This document shows, piece after piece, positions 25,065 through 32,635 of a DNA stretch of 60,938 nucleotides (within the stretch, counting starts at the first letter, position 1; each line of letters opens with the position of its first letter). This stretch comes from JAWWPY01 sp964412845 (GTDB lineage Bacteria > Actinomycetota > Actinomycetes > Streptosporangiales > Streptosporangiaceae). The stretch spans positions 1 to 60,938 of the forward strand of contig CAYPQM010000013.1 of NCBI GenBank assembly GCA_964412845.1. The letters are read 5' to 3'. Made by a program: the position numbers and the translations under genes. The notes beneath the pieces are model-generated. The model was not told the DNA's origin, made no database searches, and saw only the letters and a program-made list of their open reading frames with translations.

Positions 25065-26072
25065 TCAGGCCCGCTTCGGCCGGGGGTCGGACCGCCGTTC
25101 CAGTTCCAGCAGGCGCAGCGCGACCAGTTCATTGGTCACCAGGACGTCGAGGAATCCGCCGTGCAGCGCGCCGAGGATGGCCTCGGCCTTGTGCAGGCCG
25201 CCGGCCACGCCGACGACCTTCGGGATCAAGGCCAGCTCGGCCAGTTCGATGCCGATCCTGCGGTCGTGGATCGGCAGGTCGACCACGCAGCCGTCGGCAT
25301 CGAAGAACTGGCCGAGGATGTCTCCCACCACGCCGCGCTCGCGCAGCCCGTGCGCGTCCTGCGCGTCGAGGTATCCCATCGCGGCGATGGTGGCGTCCGC
25401 GGTCGGCGTGCCCACGCCGACCAGGGCCTGCTCGACCTCGCACGCCTGCTTGATCACCTGCTGGATGGTGGGCTCCGCCCGCAGGGCGGCCGCCAGCCGG
25501 GCCGTCGACGCCACGATGGGCGAGGGAATGACGGTGGCCGTGGTCGTCTCGGATTCGGCGGAGCCTTCGCCCTTGGAGGACAGGATCGTCTGCAGGTAGC
25601 CATCGACGCCGCCGGTCAGCGTGACCAGGTGCACCGGCCCGACCGCGCCGAAGTTCGTCGAGGCGATGACCCGCGAGACCGTCTCGCCCCAGCCGACGCC
25701 GAGTGTCCCGCCGGGCCGCAGGTGGGTGCTCATGAACTGCGCCCCGCCCAGGCCCAGCCGCGCGTTCAGCACGTGATGGTCGGCCGGCTCCTTGTCGTGG
25801 TCGGGCACCACCAGCGCCTCGGCCAGGCCGAACGTCTGCCGGAGCCGGCTGCTCAGCTCGAAGGCGTCGAGGTGGTCAGCGTTCAGGTTGATCGACACCA
25901 GGCCGACCTTGCGGGCGCGTTCCAGCATCCGGCCGACCGATGCCCGGGACACCGCCAGCCGCTTGGCGATCTCGTCCTGGGTGAGTTCGTCCTTGTAGTA
26001 GAACCACGCCACCCGGAGCAGCAGTTCCTCCGCGCTGGACCGGCCCGGGTCGGCCGATCGGTCGGCCTTCAC
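25065..26072 (-). CDS. lsrR: LsrR-like transcriptional regulator (SorC/DeoR sugar-binding family)
   Basis: The start is placed at the GTG at 26072, which makes a GTGA overlap with the upstream stop; an ATG at 26132 would overlap that gene by 64 bases. The 335-residue protein has an N-terminal helix-turn-helix (LLLRVAWFYYKDELTQDEIAKRLAVSRASVGRMLE) and a SorC sugar-binding domain with VHLVTLTGGVDGYLQ, VGVGTPTADATI, GVVGDILGQFFDADG and VVGVAGGLHKAEAILGAL. The first and third blocks are strikingly close to E. coli LsrR, which represses lsr until phospho-AI-2 binds. By analogy it should respond to the phosphorylated product of the LsrK-like kinase. Confidence 0.85.
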   Translation of the reverse strand: MKADRSADPGRSSAEELLLRVAWFYYKDELTQDEIAKRLAVSRASVGRMLERARKVGLVSINLNADHLDAFELSSRLRQTFGLAEALVVPDHDKEPADHHVLNARLGLGGAQFMSTHLRPGGTLGVGWGETVSRVIASTNFGAVGPVHLVTLTGGVDGYLQTILSSKGEGSAESETTTATVIPSPIVASTARLAAALRAEPTIQQVIKQACEVEQALVGVGTPTADATIAAMGYLDAQDAHGLRERGVVGDILGQFFDADGCVVDLPIHDRRIGIELAELALIPKVVGVAGGLHKAEAILGALHGGFLDVLVTNELVALRLLELERRSDPRPKRA

Positions 26073-27235
26073 GCTGACCCCAGCGAGGTCAGGAAGCCGC
26101 AGTGGCCAGGTCCCCGGGGGAAGACCGGCCATACCTCGACGACCTGATCGCCTTCGGCGGCGAAGATTACGTCGTGCAGGTTCACAGTTGTCGGAGCGTA
26201 GCCGCTTACCAGCCGGACCCGCTCGCCCACATCAGCAGTGAACCGGTCATCGACATCGAACAGGGCATGCTCCTCGGCGAAATATCTCGCGACGTAGTCA
26301 TGACCGAGGATCGGCGGCAGCACGAAATCGATGCCCACCGACTTGCGGCCCGCGTCCAGGACCACCGTGTTGCCGTGCCGGGCCATCACGCTGGCCACCG
26401 TGGTCAGCGATACTTCGAATCCCGGCACCAGGTTGCCGTGGAAGGCATCCATGAAGACGTACGAGCCGGCCTGCAGTTCGGTGACCTCAGGATGGCGGCC
26501 GGTGATGTTGTAGGTCCCCGTTCCGCCCGCCGACAGCGTGCCGGCCGGCAGGCCCGCGTCGCGCAGCATGACCTTCACCGAGGCGGCGTACCGCATGGCC
26601 TCGGTGGCCAGCCGGATCCGGGTCTCCCGGTCCGGCTCCAGCATGCAGTGGCCCTCGTAGGCCTGGATTCCCTTCAGGTTCAGCCCGGGAGCGGCGTGCA
26701 CCTGCTCGGCGAGGCGCAGCGCGTCCTGCGCTGACCGGGCGCCGCAGCGCGCCATCCCCACGTCGAGGTCGACCAGGACGCCGGCCTGCGTCCCGCGCCG
26801 GGTCATCGCGGCGGACAGGGCGTCGATGTTGCGCGGGTCGTCGACCACCAGCGTGAGGTCGACGTGACCGGCCAGCGCCGCGGCCACCGCGACCTTGTCC
26901 AGCGGGACGACCTGGTTGGCGATGAGGACGTCGGGCACGCCGGCCGCGGCCATCGCCGCGGCCTCCCAGACCGACGCGACAGTGACCCCGATCGCGCCGG
27001 CGGCCAGCTGGATGAGCGCGATGTCCGGGGACTTCTGCACCTTGGTGTGCGGGCGCAGCCGGGCCGTCTGCCCGGCCAGGGCGGCCGTCATCACGGCCAC
27101 GTTGCGCCGCAGCGCAGCCAGGTCCACCACCAGCGCGGGAGTCGGCAGCGCCTCGACCGGCTCGCCGACGTGCCGCCCGTACTGGTCAGCTATCCGGTCC
27201 CTGGCGTAGCACCACGGGTCCCGCCAGTCCGTCAT
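26069..27235 (-). CDS. PLP-dependent alanine-racemase-fold enzyme (DSD1/D-threonine-aldolase-like)
   Basis: A 388-residue fold-type III PLP enzyme: PTPALVVDLAALRRNVAVM at the start, the Schiff-base Lys65 in RPHTKVQKSP, VDLDVGMARCG, GIQAYEGHCML and LSAGGTGTYNI. D-serine dehydratases and D-threonine aldolases of this family bind a metal through a His and a Cys/Asp in a PxHxC/D-type motif before the TVNLHD block. Here the corresponding stretch is SGYAPTTVNLHD, so those ligands seem to be missing, and the reaction may differ. It starts 22 bases after the lactonase-like gene across a duplicated junction and overlaps the regulator gene by four bases. Confidence 0.82.
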   Translation of the reverse strand: MTDWRDPWCYARDRIADQYGRHVGEPVEALPTPALVVDLAALRRNVAVMTAALAGQTARLRPHTKVQKSPDIALIQLAAGAIGVTVASVWEAAAMAAAGVPDVLIANQVVPLDKVAVAAALAGHVDLTLVVDDPRNIDALSAAMTRRGTQAGVLVDLDVGMARCGARSAQDALRLAEQVHAAPGLNLKGIQAYEGHCMLEPDRETRIRLATEAMRYAASVKVMLRDAGLPAGTLSAGGTGTYNITGRHPEVTELQAGSYVFMDAFHGNLVPGFEVSLTTVASVMARHGNTVVLDAGRKSVGIDFVLPPILGHDYVARYFAEEHALFDVDDRFTADVGERVRLVSGYAPTTVNLHDVIFAAEGDQVVEVWPVFPRGPGHCGFLTSLGSA

Positions 27236-27283
27236 GGTGCGTCCCCCAGCCGGTGCGTCATGGTGCGTCCCCAGCCGGTGCGT
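27233..27283. repeat. Tandem duplication of a stop/start junction
   Basis: A unit beginning CATGGTGCGTCCCC and continuing AGCCGGTGCGT occurs twice in a row (27233-27258 and 27259-27283), differing by one C. Each copy contains ATGA on the minus strand. The first overlaps the stop of the lactonase-like gene, the second is the start of the PLP-enzyme gene. An original 4-base overlap seems to have been duplicated. Confidence 0.8.
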
Positions 27284-29246
27284 CAGGGCGCATGTCCAGC
27301 CTGGCCACGGCGTACGGGTTCAGCACGATGGTGACGGTGCCGGATTCGGCGGCCCACCCGGTGCCGGACCGCAGGAAGGCGGCGAGGTCCGCGGTCGCAT
27401 CCCGGCAGGTGTCCTCGTCCAGCACCCTGACCTGCCCGCGGGCTCCGGGCCCGGTGCGCACGGTGACCCGCTGGGCGCGGCGGGTCAGGTTGCCGAGCAG
27501 CAGCACGGTGCGGTCGCCGGCCCGGGCCGCGAGCGCGGTCAGCGACGCTGGGTCGACCGGAGTGATCCCGAGGATCCGCATGCCCCGCAGCCCGCACACG
27601 TCAGCGAGCACGGCGGCCAGCGGGTACGCGCCGTCCGGGCGGGACCCGAACACCTCCGGTGACGGGCTGCCCAGCGGGCTCTCCACCACCCCGCAGGGGC
27701 CGACCGTGTCGTAGTAGGTGAGGCCGTCGGCGCCCGCGCTGGCCAGTGCGGCGAGACTGCCGAGCGTCCAGGCGGCGCCGAACAGGGCCGGCTGCCGCGG
27801 GTCGACCGGCCAGGGAAGCTGGCCATCCGGGAACTCCTCGTCGGTGGTCGCCACCGCGTTGAATCTCGGCCGCAAGGTGACCGGGGTGACGAAGAGCTGG
27901 GTTCCTGGCGCGAACGACCGGGCGGTCGCGAGCGTGTCGGGCTGCGCCTGCAGGTTTTCCACCAGCGACAATTCGTCGAACGCGTGGATCTGCGGGTTCA
28001 CCGACCAGGCCAGGCCGTCCGCCCGGCCGGGCGGCAGCCGGTGCCGGTTGAGCTCGTTGAAGTAGATGTTCGTGCCCGCGATCACCGGGACCTCGGGCCG
28101 CGCGGCGAAGGCCGCGCGGACGGCATGCACGGTCGCCGCGGAACTGGACTCCTCGGATTCGCTGAACGCCAGCACCCGGGCCAGCAGCGGGTCGGCCTGC
28201 CGGACGGAGGCGGCCAGGGCGACCAGCCCCGCCTGGTCGCCGTCGGTGCCGCGGAGGAACACCGCGAGTTCCAGTTCGCAGCCGAGCCTGCTGGTCAGGG
28301 CACTGGCCGCCGTGAGCGTGGCCTCCTGCCCCGGCGAGCCGGCCTGGACGTCGATGCGCAGATGGGCCGGGCTGATGGCGCGCAGCGTGGCCAGCCCGGC
28401 CGCCGACAGCTCGGCCGCCGGGTCGGCGCAGCCCAGCCCCACCGGGGGGACCAGGAACTGGGTCGGCGCGGCCAGCGTGATCTCGGTGCTTTCCCGGGGA
28501 TGACGGGGGACACTGGAATCACCGGGGAAGCCGGTGGCGCTGAGCAGCACCTCCTGGTGGAACGCCTGCCCGCGGCGTGCTTCGTGGTGGTAGCCGAGGC
28601 TGGCCGGTGTCGACGCGGACTTGTACGACGCGTCGGTCCAGTTGCGCTGGTCCTCCATCTCCCACAGGTCCCCGGTGAACCGGAAGCGGGCCGCCCCGCC
28701 CGAGGTGTGCCGCAGTTCCAGGTCGCTGACCGGGTCGAACAGGGGCAGGTCGGTGCCGTCGTCCAGGTGGACCTGCGGGCCGATGTGCTCCGGCAGCACG
28801 CCGCTGACCGGGCCGTCCGGTGTGCGGCCGCGAAAGGCCTGGCCCGCGTAGCCGGCGATCGGGTGGTGCACGCAGATCCCGATCTTGGCGTAGCCGAAAT
28901 CGGCCAGCGCCTCGCCGCGCATCGAGAACGAGATGACCCCGTCGGCCGTGCCGCGGATGTCCGCGTGCCACCGGTAGTCGATCGGGCCCTCGGCATGCCG
29001 CCGGGTGTAGCGGATCGCGAACGAGTCTGCGCCGTGGGAGATGTCGAGGTCCTCGGTCTGGCCGGGCACCGTGTTCCAGTTGAGGTCCCGGACCGCCAGG
29101 TAGATCCGGCGGGCCAGTTCCACCTCCCCGCGGCGGATGGTGCGCAAGTCGCCGTCCACGAACAGGGCCCGCAGCGGCCCGGCCCGGACCTCGCGGACCT
29201 CCGGCGGGCTGGCCGGCCGCCCGGTGAGCAGGACCTCGTTACTCAC
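27258..29246 (-). CDS. D-apionate-lactonase-like protein (ApnL type)
   Basis: A 662-residue cytoplasmic protein without signal peptide. It seems to have an N-terminal beta-rich domain (VREVRAGPLRALFVDGDLRTIRRGEVELARRIYLAVRDLNWNT split over residues 17-60), the conserved LWEMEDQRNWTDASYKSASTP near 205, a TIM-barrel-like middle (VIAGTNIYFNELNR, WSVNPQIHAFDE) and a small C-terminal beta domain with TVLLLGNLT. From memory these blocks match D-apionate lactonase (ApnL), which opens D-apionolactone in apiose breakdown. I could not test that by search. It overlaps the SDR gene by eight bases and fits a lactone-opening step after an SDR oxidation. Confidence 0.62.
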   Translation of the reverse strand: MSNEVLLTGRPASPPEVREVRAGPLRALFVDGDLRTIRRGEVELARRIYLAVRDLNWNTVPGQTEDLDISHGADSFAIRYTRRHAEGPIDYRWHADIRGTADGVISFSMRGEALADFGYAKIGICVHHPIAGYAGQAFRGRTPDGPVSGVLPEHIGPQVHLDDGTDLPLFDPVSDLELRHTSGGAARFRFTGDLWEMEDQRNWTDASYKSASTPASLGYHHEARRGQAFHQEVLLSATGFPGDSSVPRHPRESTEITLAAPTQFLVPPVGLGCADPAAELSAAGLATLRAISPAHLRIDVQAGSPGQEATLTAASALTSRLGCELELAVFLRGTDGDQAGLVALAASVRQADPLLARVLAFSESEESSSAATVHAVRAAFAARPEVPVIAGTNIYFNELNRHRLPPGRADGLAWSVNPQIHAFDELSLVENLQAQPDTLATARSFAPGTQLFVTPVTLRPRFNAVATTDEEFPDGQLPWPVDPRQPALFGAAWTLGSLAALASAGADGLTYYDTVGPCGVVESPLGSPSPEVFGSRPDGAYPLAAVLADVCGLRGMRILGITPVDPASLTALAARAGDRTVLLLGNLTRRAQRVTVRTGPGARGQVRVLDEDTCRDATADLAAFLRSGTGWAAESGTVTIVLNPYAVARLDMRPDAPAGDAP

Positions 29247-30054
29247 GGTCGATCACCTGGCCGCCATCCAGCGGGATGACGGCCCCGGTCATGAACGACG
29301 CGGCCGGGCTGAGCAGCAGCGTGATCCACTGTGCCACCTCGTCCGCGCTGCCGATCCGGCCGAGCGGAACCTGGCCCTCCAGCCAGCGGTAGGCCTCCTG
29401 CAGATCGTCGGCCCAGGTCGCGTGGATGGGGGTGTCGATCGGCCCGGGTGCGATGCAGTTGACCCTGATCCCGAGCGGTGCCAGTTCGCCGGCCAGCGTC
29501 TGGGTGAGGTAGTCGAGCGCGCATTTGGTCATGCCGTACACCGACTGGCCGACCCGGCGGAGCGTCCCTGATGAGGAACTGATGTTCACCACGGACCGGA
29601 TCGGGGACTCACGCAGCGCCGGCAGCGCGGCCTGGATCAGGAAGAACGGGGCCCGGATGTTGGTCGCGACGTGCTCGTCGAAGCCATCGGCCGACCACTC
29701 CTCCAGCGCGAAATGCCGGACCACCGCGGCGTTGTTCACCAGGCCGTCGATCCGCCCGAACCGGTCCAGGCAGGCGTCCACGACGCGGCGCGGGGTGGCG
29801 GCCTCGGCCAGGTCAGCCGGGACGCAGAGGGTGGCCGGGCCGATCGGGCCGGCCACTTCGTCCAGTAGTGCCGCGCGCCGGCCCACCAGGACCACGGCCG
29901 CGCCCGCCGCGCCGAGGCGCCGGGCGGCGGCGGCGCCGATGCCGCTGCCGGCCCCGGTCACGATCACCACCGAGCCGCTGAGGCCCAGGCTGGTCAGGTC
30001 AGGCTGAGCGGCCGCGGGCACCGGCTGTGCCACGGGCACCGGCGACGCTGGCAT
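29239..30054 (-). CDS. Short-chain dehydrogenase/reductase
   Basis: A 271-residue classical SDR. It shows SVVIVTGAGSGIGAAAARRLG, VLVGRR after strand two (the Arg suggests NADP), NNAAVVRHFALEEW, the catalytic Ser in VVNISSSSG and Tyr/Lys in YGMTKCALDYL. It differs clearly from the other SDR of this operon, so two separate oxidation or reduction steps are likely. It is followed with an 8-base overlap by the lactonase-like gene: an SDR that oxidises a cyclic sugar to a lactone, followed by a lactonase, is a common pairing. Confidence 0.88.
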   Translation of the reverse strand: MPASPVPVAQPVPAAAQPDLTSLGLSGSVVIVTGAGSGIGAAAARRLGAAGAAVVLVGRRAALLDEVAGPIGPATLCVPADLAEAATPRRVVDACLDRFGRIDGLVNNAAVVRHFALEEWSADGFDEHVATNIRAPFFLIQAALPALRESPIRSVVNISSSSGTLRRVGQSVYGMTKCALDYLTQTLAGELAPLGIRVNCIAPGPIDTPIHATWADDLQEAYRWLEGQVPLGRIGSADEVAQWITLLLSPAASFMTGAVIPLDGGQVIDRE

Positions 30055-30110
30055 TCGACCTCCCCAATGACCGGGTGCGCAAATGTCAATGCCATGAGCG
30101 CCTGCTCAGA

Positions 30111-30827
30111 TTACTCGGGATAGGCACCCGGGTCCAGGTGGGCGGTGTCGTTGAATCCGGAGACGAACCACTGCTCACCGTGCACGACCAGGCGGGAGAT
30201 GGACCCGTTGTCCGCGCCGACGAACGCGAACGGCCGCGACCTGCTGGCCATCGCCAGCAGCTGGCCGATGACGCCGCCGTGCACGAAGACGGCGAGCCGC
30301 TGATCGGGGTGCGCGCCGGCCAGCCGCCCGATCGCGGCACCGAGCCGGGCGGCGAACTCCTCCGTCGGCTCGGCACCCGGGATGACGTCCCAGCGTTCCT
30401 CCTGCCACATCTGCCGGGCGATCGGGTGCTGCTCGGCGACCATCTTGCGGAACAGGCCGGCCTCCCAGATGCCGAGCCGGACCTCGCGCAGCCCTGGCTC
30501 CAGCTGCGGGGTCAGGCCGAGCCGGGCGGCCAGCGGCGCCGCGGTCTGCTCGGTCCGGCGCAGGCCGGAGGTGTAGATCGCGTCCAGGTGCCCGGCGGCG
30601 GGCCGTCCCAGCCGGGCCGCTACCCGCAGCGCCTGGTCGCGCCCGATCGGGGCCAGTTCGGGATCCGAATGCCCGTCCCGCAGCGGGAACGGTTCGGCCG
30701 GGAACGATTTCTGTGACTCGCCGTGCCGGATCAGCAGCAGCTCAGTGGCGCCGGGCGGCACGAAGAAACGGTTCTGCCGGTACCCGTCAGCGTCGCGGCG
30801 GGATTCATCTGATGTGGTCACAACCAC
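30111..30827 (-). CDS. Histidine phosphatase family protein
   Basis: A 238-residue phosphoglycerate-mutase-like phosphatase. It has the RHG motif LLIRHGESQ with the phospho-accepting His, DAIYTSGLRRTEQTAAPLAARLG, LREVRLGIWEAGLF and the second catalytic His in LAVFVHGGVIGQLLAMA. It probably removes phosphate from a small sugar phosphate or similar ester in the cytoplasm. It is the first gene of the minus-strand operon, 56 bases before the SDR gene. A phosphatase in a pathway that also has a kinase suggests control of a phosphorylated intermediate, or recycling of a dead-end product (inference). Confidence 0.87.
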   Translation of the reverse strand: MVVTTSDESRRDADGYRQNRFFVPPGATELLLIRHGESQKSFPAEPFPLRDGHSDPELAPIGRDQALRVAARLGRPAAGHLDAIYTSGLRRTEQTAAPLAARLGLTPQLEPGLREVRLGIWEAGLFRKMVAEQHPIARQMWQEERWDVIPGAEPTEEFAARLGAAIGRLAGAHPDQRLAVFVHGGVIGQLLAMASRSRPFAFVGADNGSISRLVVHGEQWFVSGFNDTAHLDPGAYPE

Positions 30828-30842
30828 GAAACACTCCTGTGG

Positions 30843-30879
30843 CCGCTGGCCAGGCCGCTGGCCAGGCCCGCTGGCCAGG
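30843..30879. repeat. 12-bp direct repeats in the divergent promoter region
   Basis: CCGCTGGCCAGG occurs three times almost head to tail (30843, 30855, 30868) between the phosphatase and GMC oxidoreductase genes. Each contains the palindrome TGGCCA. It may be an array of binding sites for a regulator of both operons or simple slippage. Confidence 0.6.
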
Positions 30880-30943
30880 CCGCCGGCCGGCTGATCGCTG
30901 GTAACATCCCGATCCCGACCGGCCGGCGGTTCAGGGAGGTCAG

Positions 30944-32608
30944 ATGACGTCGCAGCAGTACGACTTCATCATCGTCGGCGGCGGGTCCGCGGGCAGTGCC
31001 CTGGCCAGCCGGCTGTCCGCTGACCCGGCGACCCGGGTGCTGGTGCTGGAGGCTGGCCGCCCGGACTACCTCTGGGATGTTTTCATCCACATGCCGGCCG
31101 CCCTCACCTTCCCGATCGGCAGCAAGTTCTATGACTGGGCCTACCAGAGCGAACCTGAGCCGGGCCTGAACGGCCGCCGCATCTACCACGCGCGGGGCAA
31201 GGTGCTGGGCGGCTCCAGCAGCATCAACGGCATGATCTTCCAGCGCGGCAACCCGATGGATTACCAGCGCTGGGCGGCTGACCCGGGGATGGCTGACTGG
31301 GACTACGCGCACTGCCTGCCGTACTTCAAGCGGATGGAGACCTGCCTGGCCGGCCCGGATGAGTACCGCGGCGGGGACGGCCCGCTCATCCTGGAACGCG
31401 GGCCGGCCACCAGCCCGCTGTTCCGGGCGTTCTTCGCGGCCGTCCAGGAGGCGGGCTATCCGCTCACCGATGACGTGAACGGTTACCGGCAGGAAGGCTT
31501 CGCGGCCTTCGACCGCAACATCCACCGGGGCCGGCGGCTCAGCGCGGCCCGGGCCTACCTGCACCCGGTGATGAACCGGGCCAACCTGGACGTCACCTGC
31601 CGGGCGTACGTGACCAGGATCCTGTTCGAGGGGAACCGGGCCGTCGGCGTCGAGTTCAGCCACGGGAAGGGCCCGGCCCGGCTGGTCCGCGGGGCCGAGA
31701 TCATCCTGTGCGGCGGGGCCATCAACACCCCGCAGCTGCTGCAGCTCTCCGGCGTGGGCCGCGCGGACGCGCTGCGCGCGCTGGGCATCCACGTGGTCGC
31801 GGACCTGCCCGGGGTGGGCGAGAACCTGCAGGACCACCTTGAGGTCTACGTGCAGTACGCGTCCAAGCTGCCGGTCTCGATGGCACCGGCGCTGAAGTAC
31901 CGCAACCGCCCGATGGTCGGCGCGAAGTGGCTGTTCCTGCGCAGCGGCCCCGGCGCCAGCAATCACTTCGAGGGCGGCGGGTTCGTCCGGAGCAACGACG
32001 ACGTCGCCTACCCGAACCTGATGTATCACTTCCTGCCGATCGCCATCCGCTACGACGGCTCGTCGCCCGCCGGCGGCCATGGCTACCAGGTGCACGTCGG
32101 GCCGATGTACTCCGATTCCCGGGGGTCGGTCCGGATCACCTCCCGTGACCCTGCGGTGCACCCGGCGCTGCTGTTCAACTACATGTCCACCCCGACGGAC
32201 CTGCGGGAGTGGGCGGAGGCGATCCGGATTACCCGCAGCATCCTGAATCAGCCCGCCTTCGCCGAGTTCAACGGCGGCGAGCTGTCGCCGGGCCCCGGCG
32301 TTTCCACCGATGCGGAGATCCTGGACTGGGTGCGCCGGGACGCGGAGACCGCGCTGCACCCGTCGTGCACGGCCAAGATGGGCACCGGCCCAGACTCGGT
32401 CACCGACCCGGCCAGCATGCGGGTGCACGGCCTGGACGGGCTGCGGATCGTGGACGCCTCGGTGATGCCGTACGTCACCAACGGCAACATCTACGCCCCG
32501 GTGATGATGACCGCCGAGAAGTCAGCTGACCTCATCCTGGGCAACACCCCGCTGCCGCCCGAGCCCGTCCCCTTCTACCGGCACGGCCACGGGGACCCGC
32601 AGGGCTGA
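30944..32608 (+). CDS. GMC family FAD-dependent oxidoreductase (choline-dehydrogenase-like)
   Basis: A 554-residue GMC flavoenzyme. FAD binding motif FIIVGGGSAGSALASRLS at the N-terminus, GMC signature 1 in RGKVLGGSSSINGMIFQRG, signature 2 in GGAINTPQLLQLSGVG, the catalytic His in TALHPSCTAKMG, and TNGNIYAPVMMTAEK near the end. The family oxidises primary alcohols such as choline or polyols. The ATG follows GGGAGG at good spacing. It diverges from the lsr-like operon across 116 bases and is followed after 27 bases by the decarboxylase-fold gene. The substrate cannot be told from sequence. Confidence 0.9.
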   Translation: MTSQQYDFIIVGGGSAGSALASRLSADPATRVLVLEAGRPDYLWDVFIHMPAALTFPIGSKFYDWAYQSEPEPGLNGRRIYHARGKVLGGSSSINGMIFQRGNPMDYQRWAADPGMADWDYAHCLPYFKRMETCLAGPDEYRGGDGPLILERGPATSPLFRAFFAAVQEAGYPLTDDVNGYRQEGFAAFDRNIHRGRRLSAARAYLHPVMNRANLDVTCRAYVTRILFEGNRAVGVEFSHGKGPARLVRGAEIILCGGAINTPQLLQLSGVGRADALRALGIHVVADLPGVGENLQDHLEVYVQYASKLPVSMAPALKYRNRPMVGAKWLFLRSGPGASNHFEGGGFVRSNDDVAYPNLMYHFLPIAIRYDGSSPAGGHGYQVHVGPMYSDSRGSVRITSRDPAVHPALLFNYMSTPTDLREWAEAIRITRSILNQPAFAEFNGGELSPGPGVSTDAEILDWVRRDAETALHPSCTAKMGTGPDSVTDPASMRVHGLDGLRIVDASVMPYVTNGNIYAPVMMTAEKSADLILGNTPLPPEPVPFYRHGHGDPQG

Positions 32609-32635
32609 GAATGCCTAGGCCGGCGAGCAGCCTGG

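Noticed and set aside
24938..30107. GAGC-n4-GCTC palindromes in front of DUF4432 (24938) and in front of the first SDR (30096) as shared LsrR operators
   Set aside because: A third copy (36329-36340) lies between unrelated convergent genes, and such short GC palindromes are expected by chance at this GC content.
30818..32428. Minus-strand open frame of 536 codons
   Set aside because: It is opposite the clearly coding GMC oxidoreductase and has an unnatural His/Arg/Val-rich composition.
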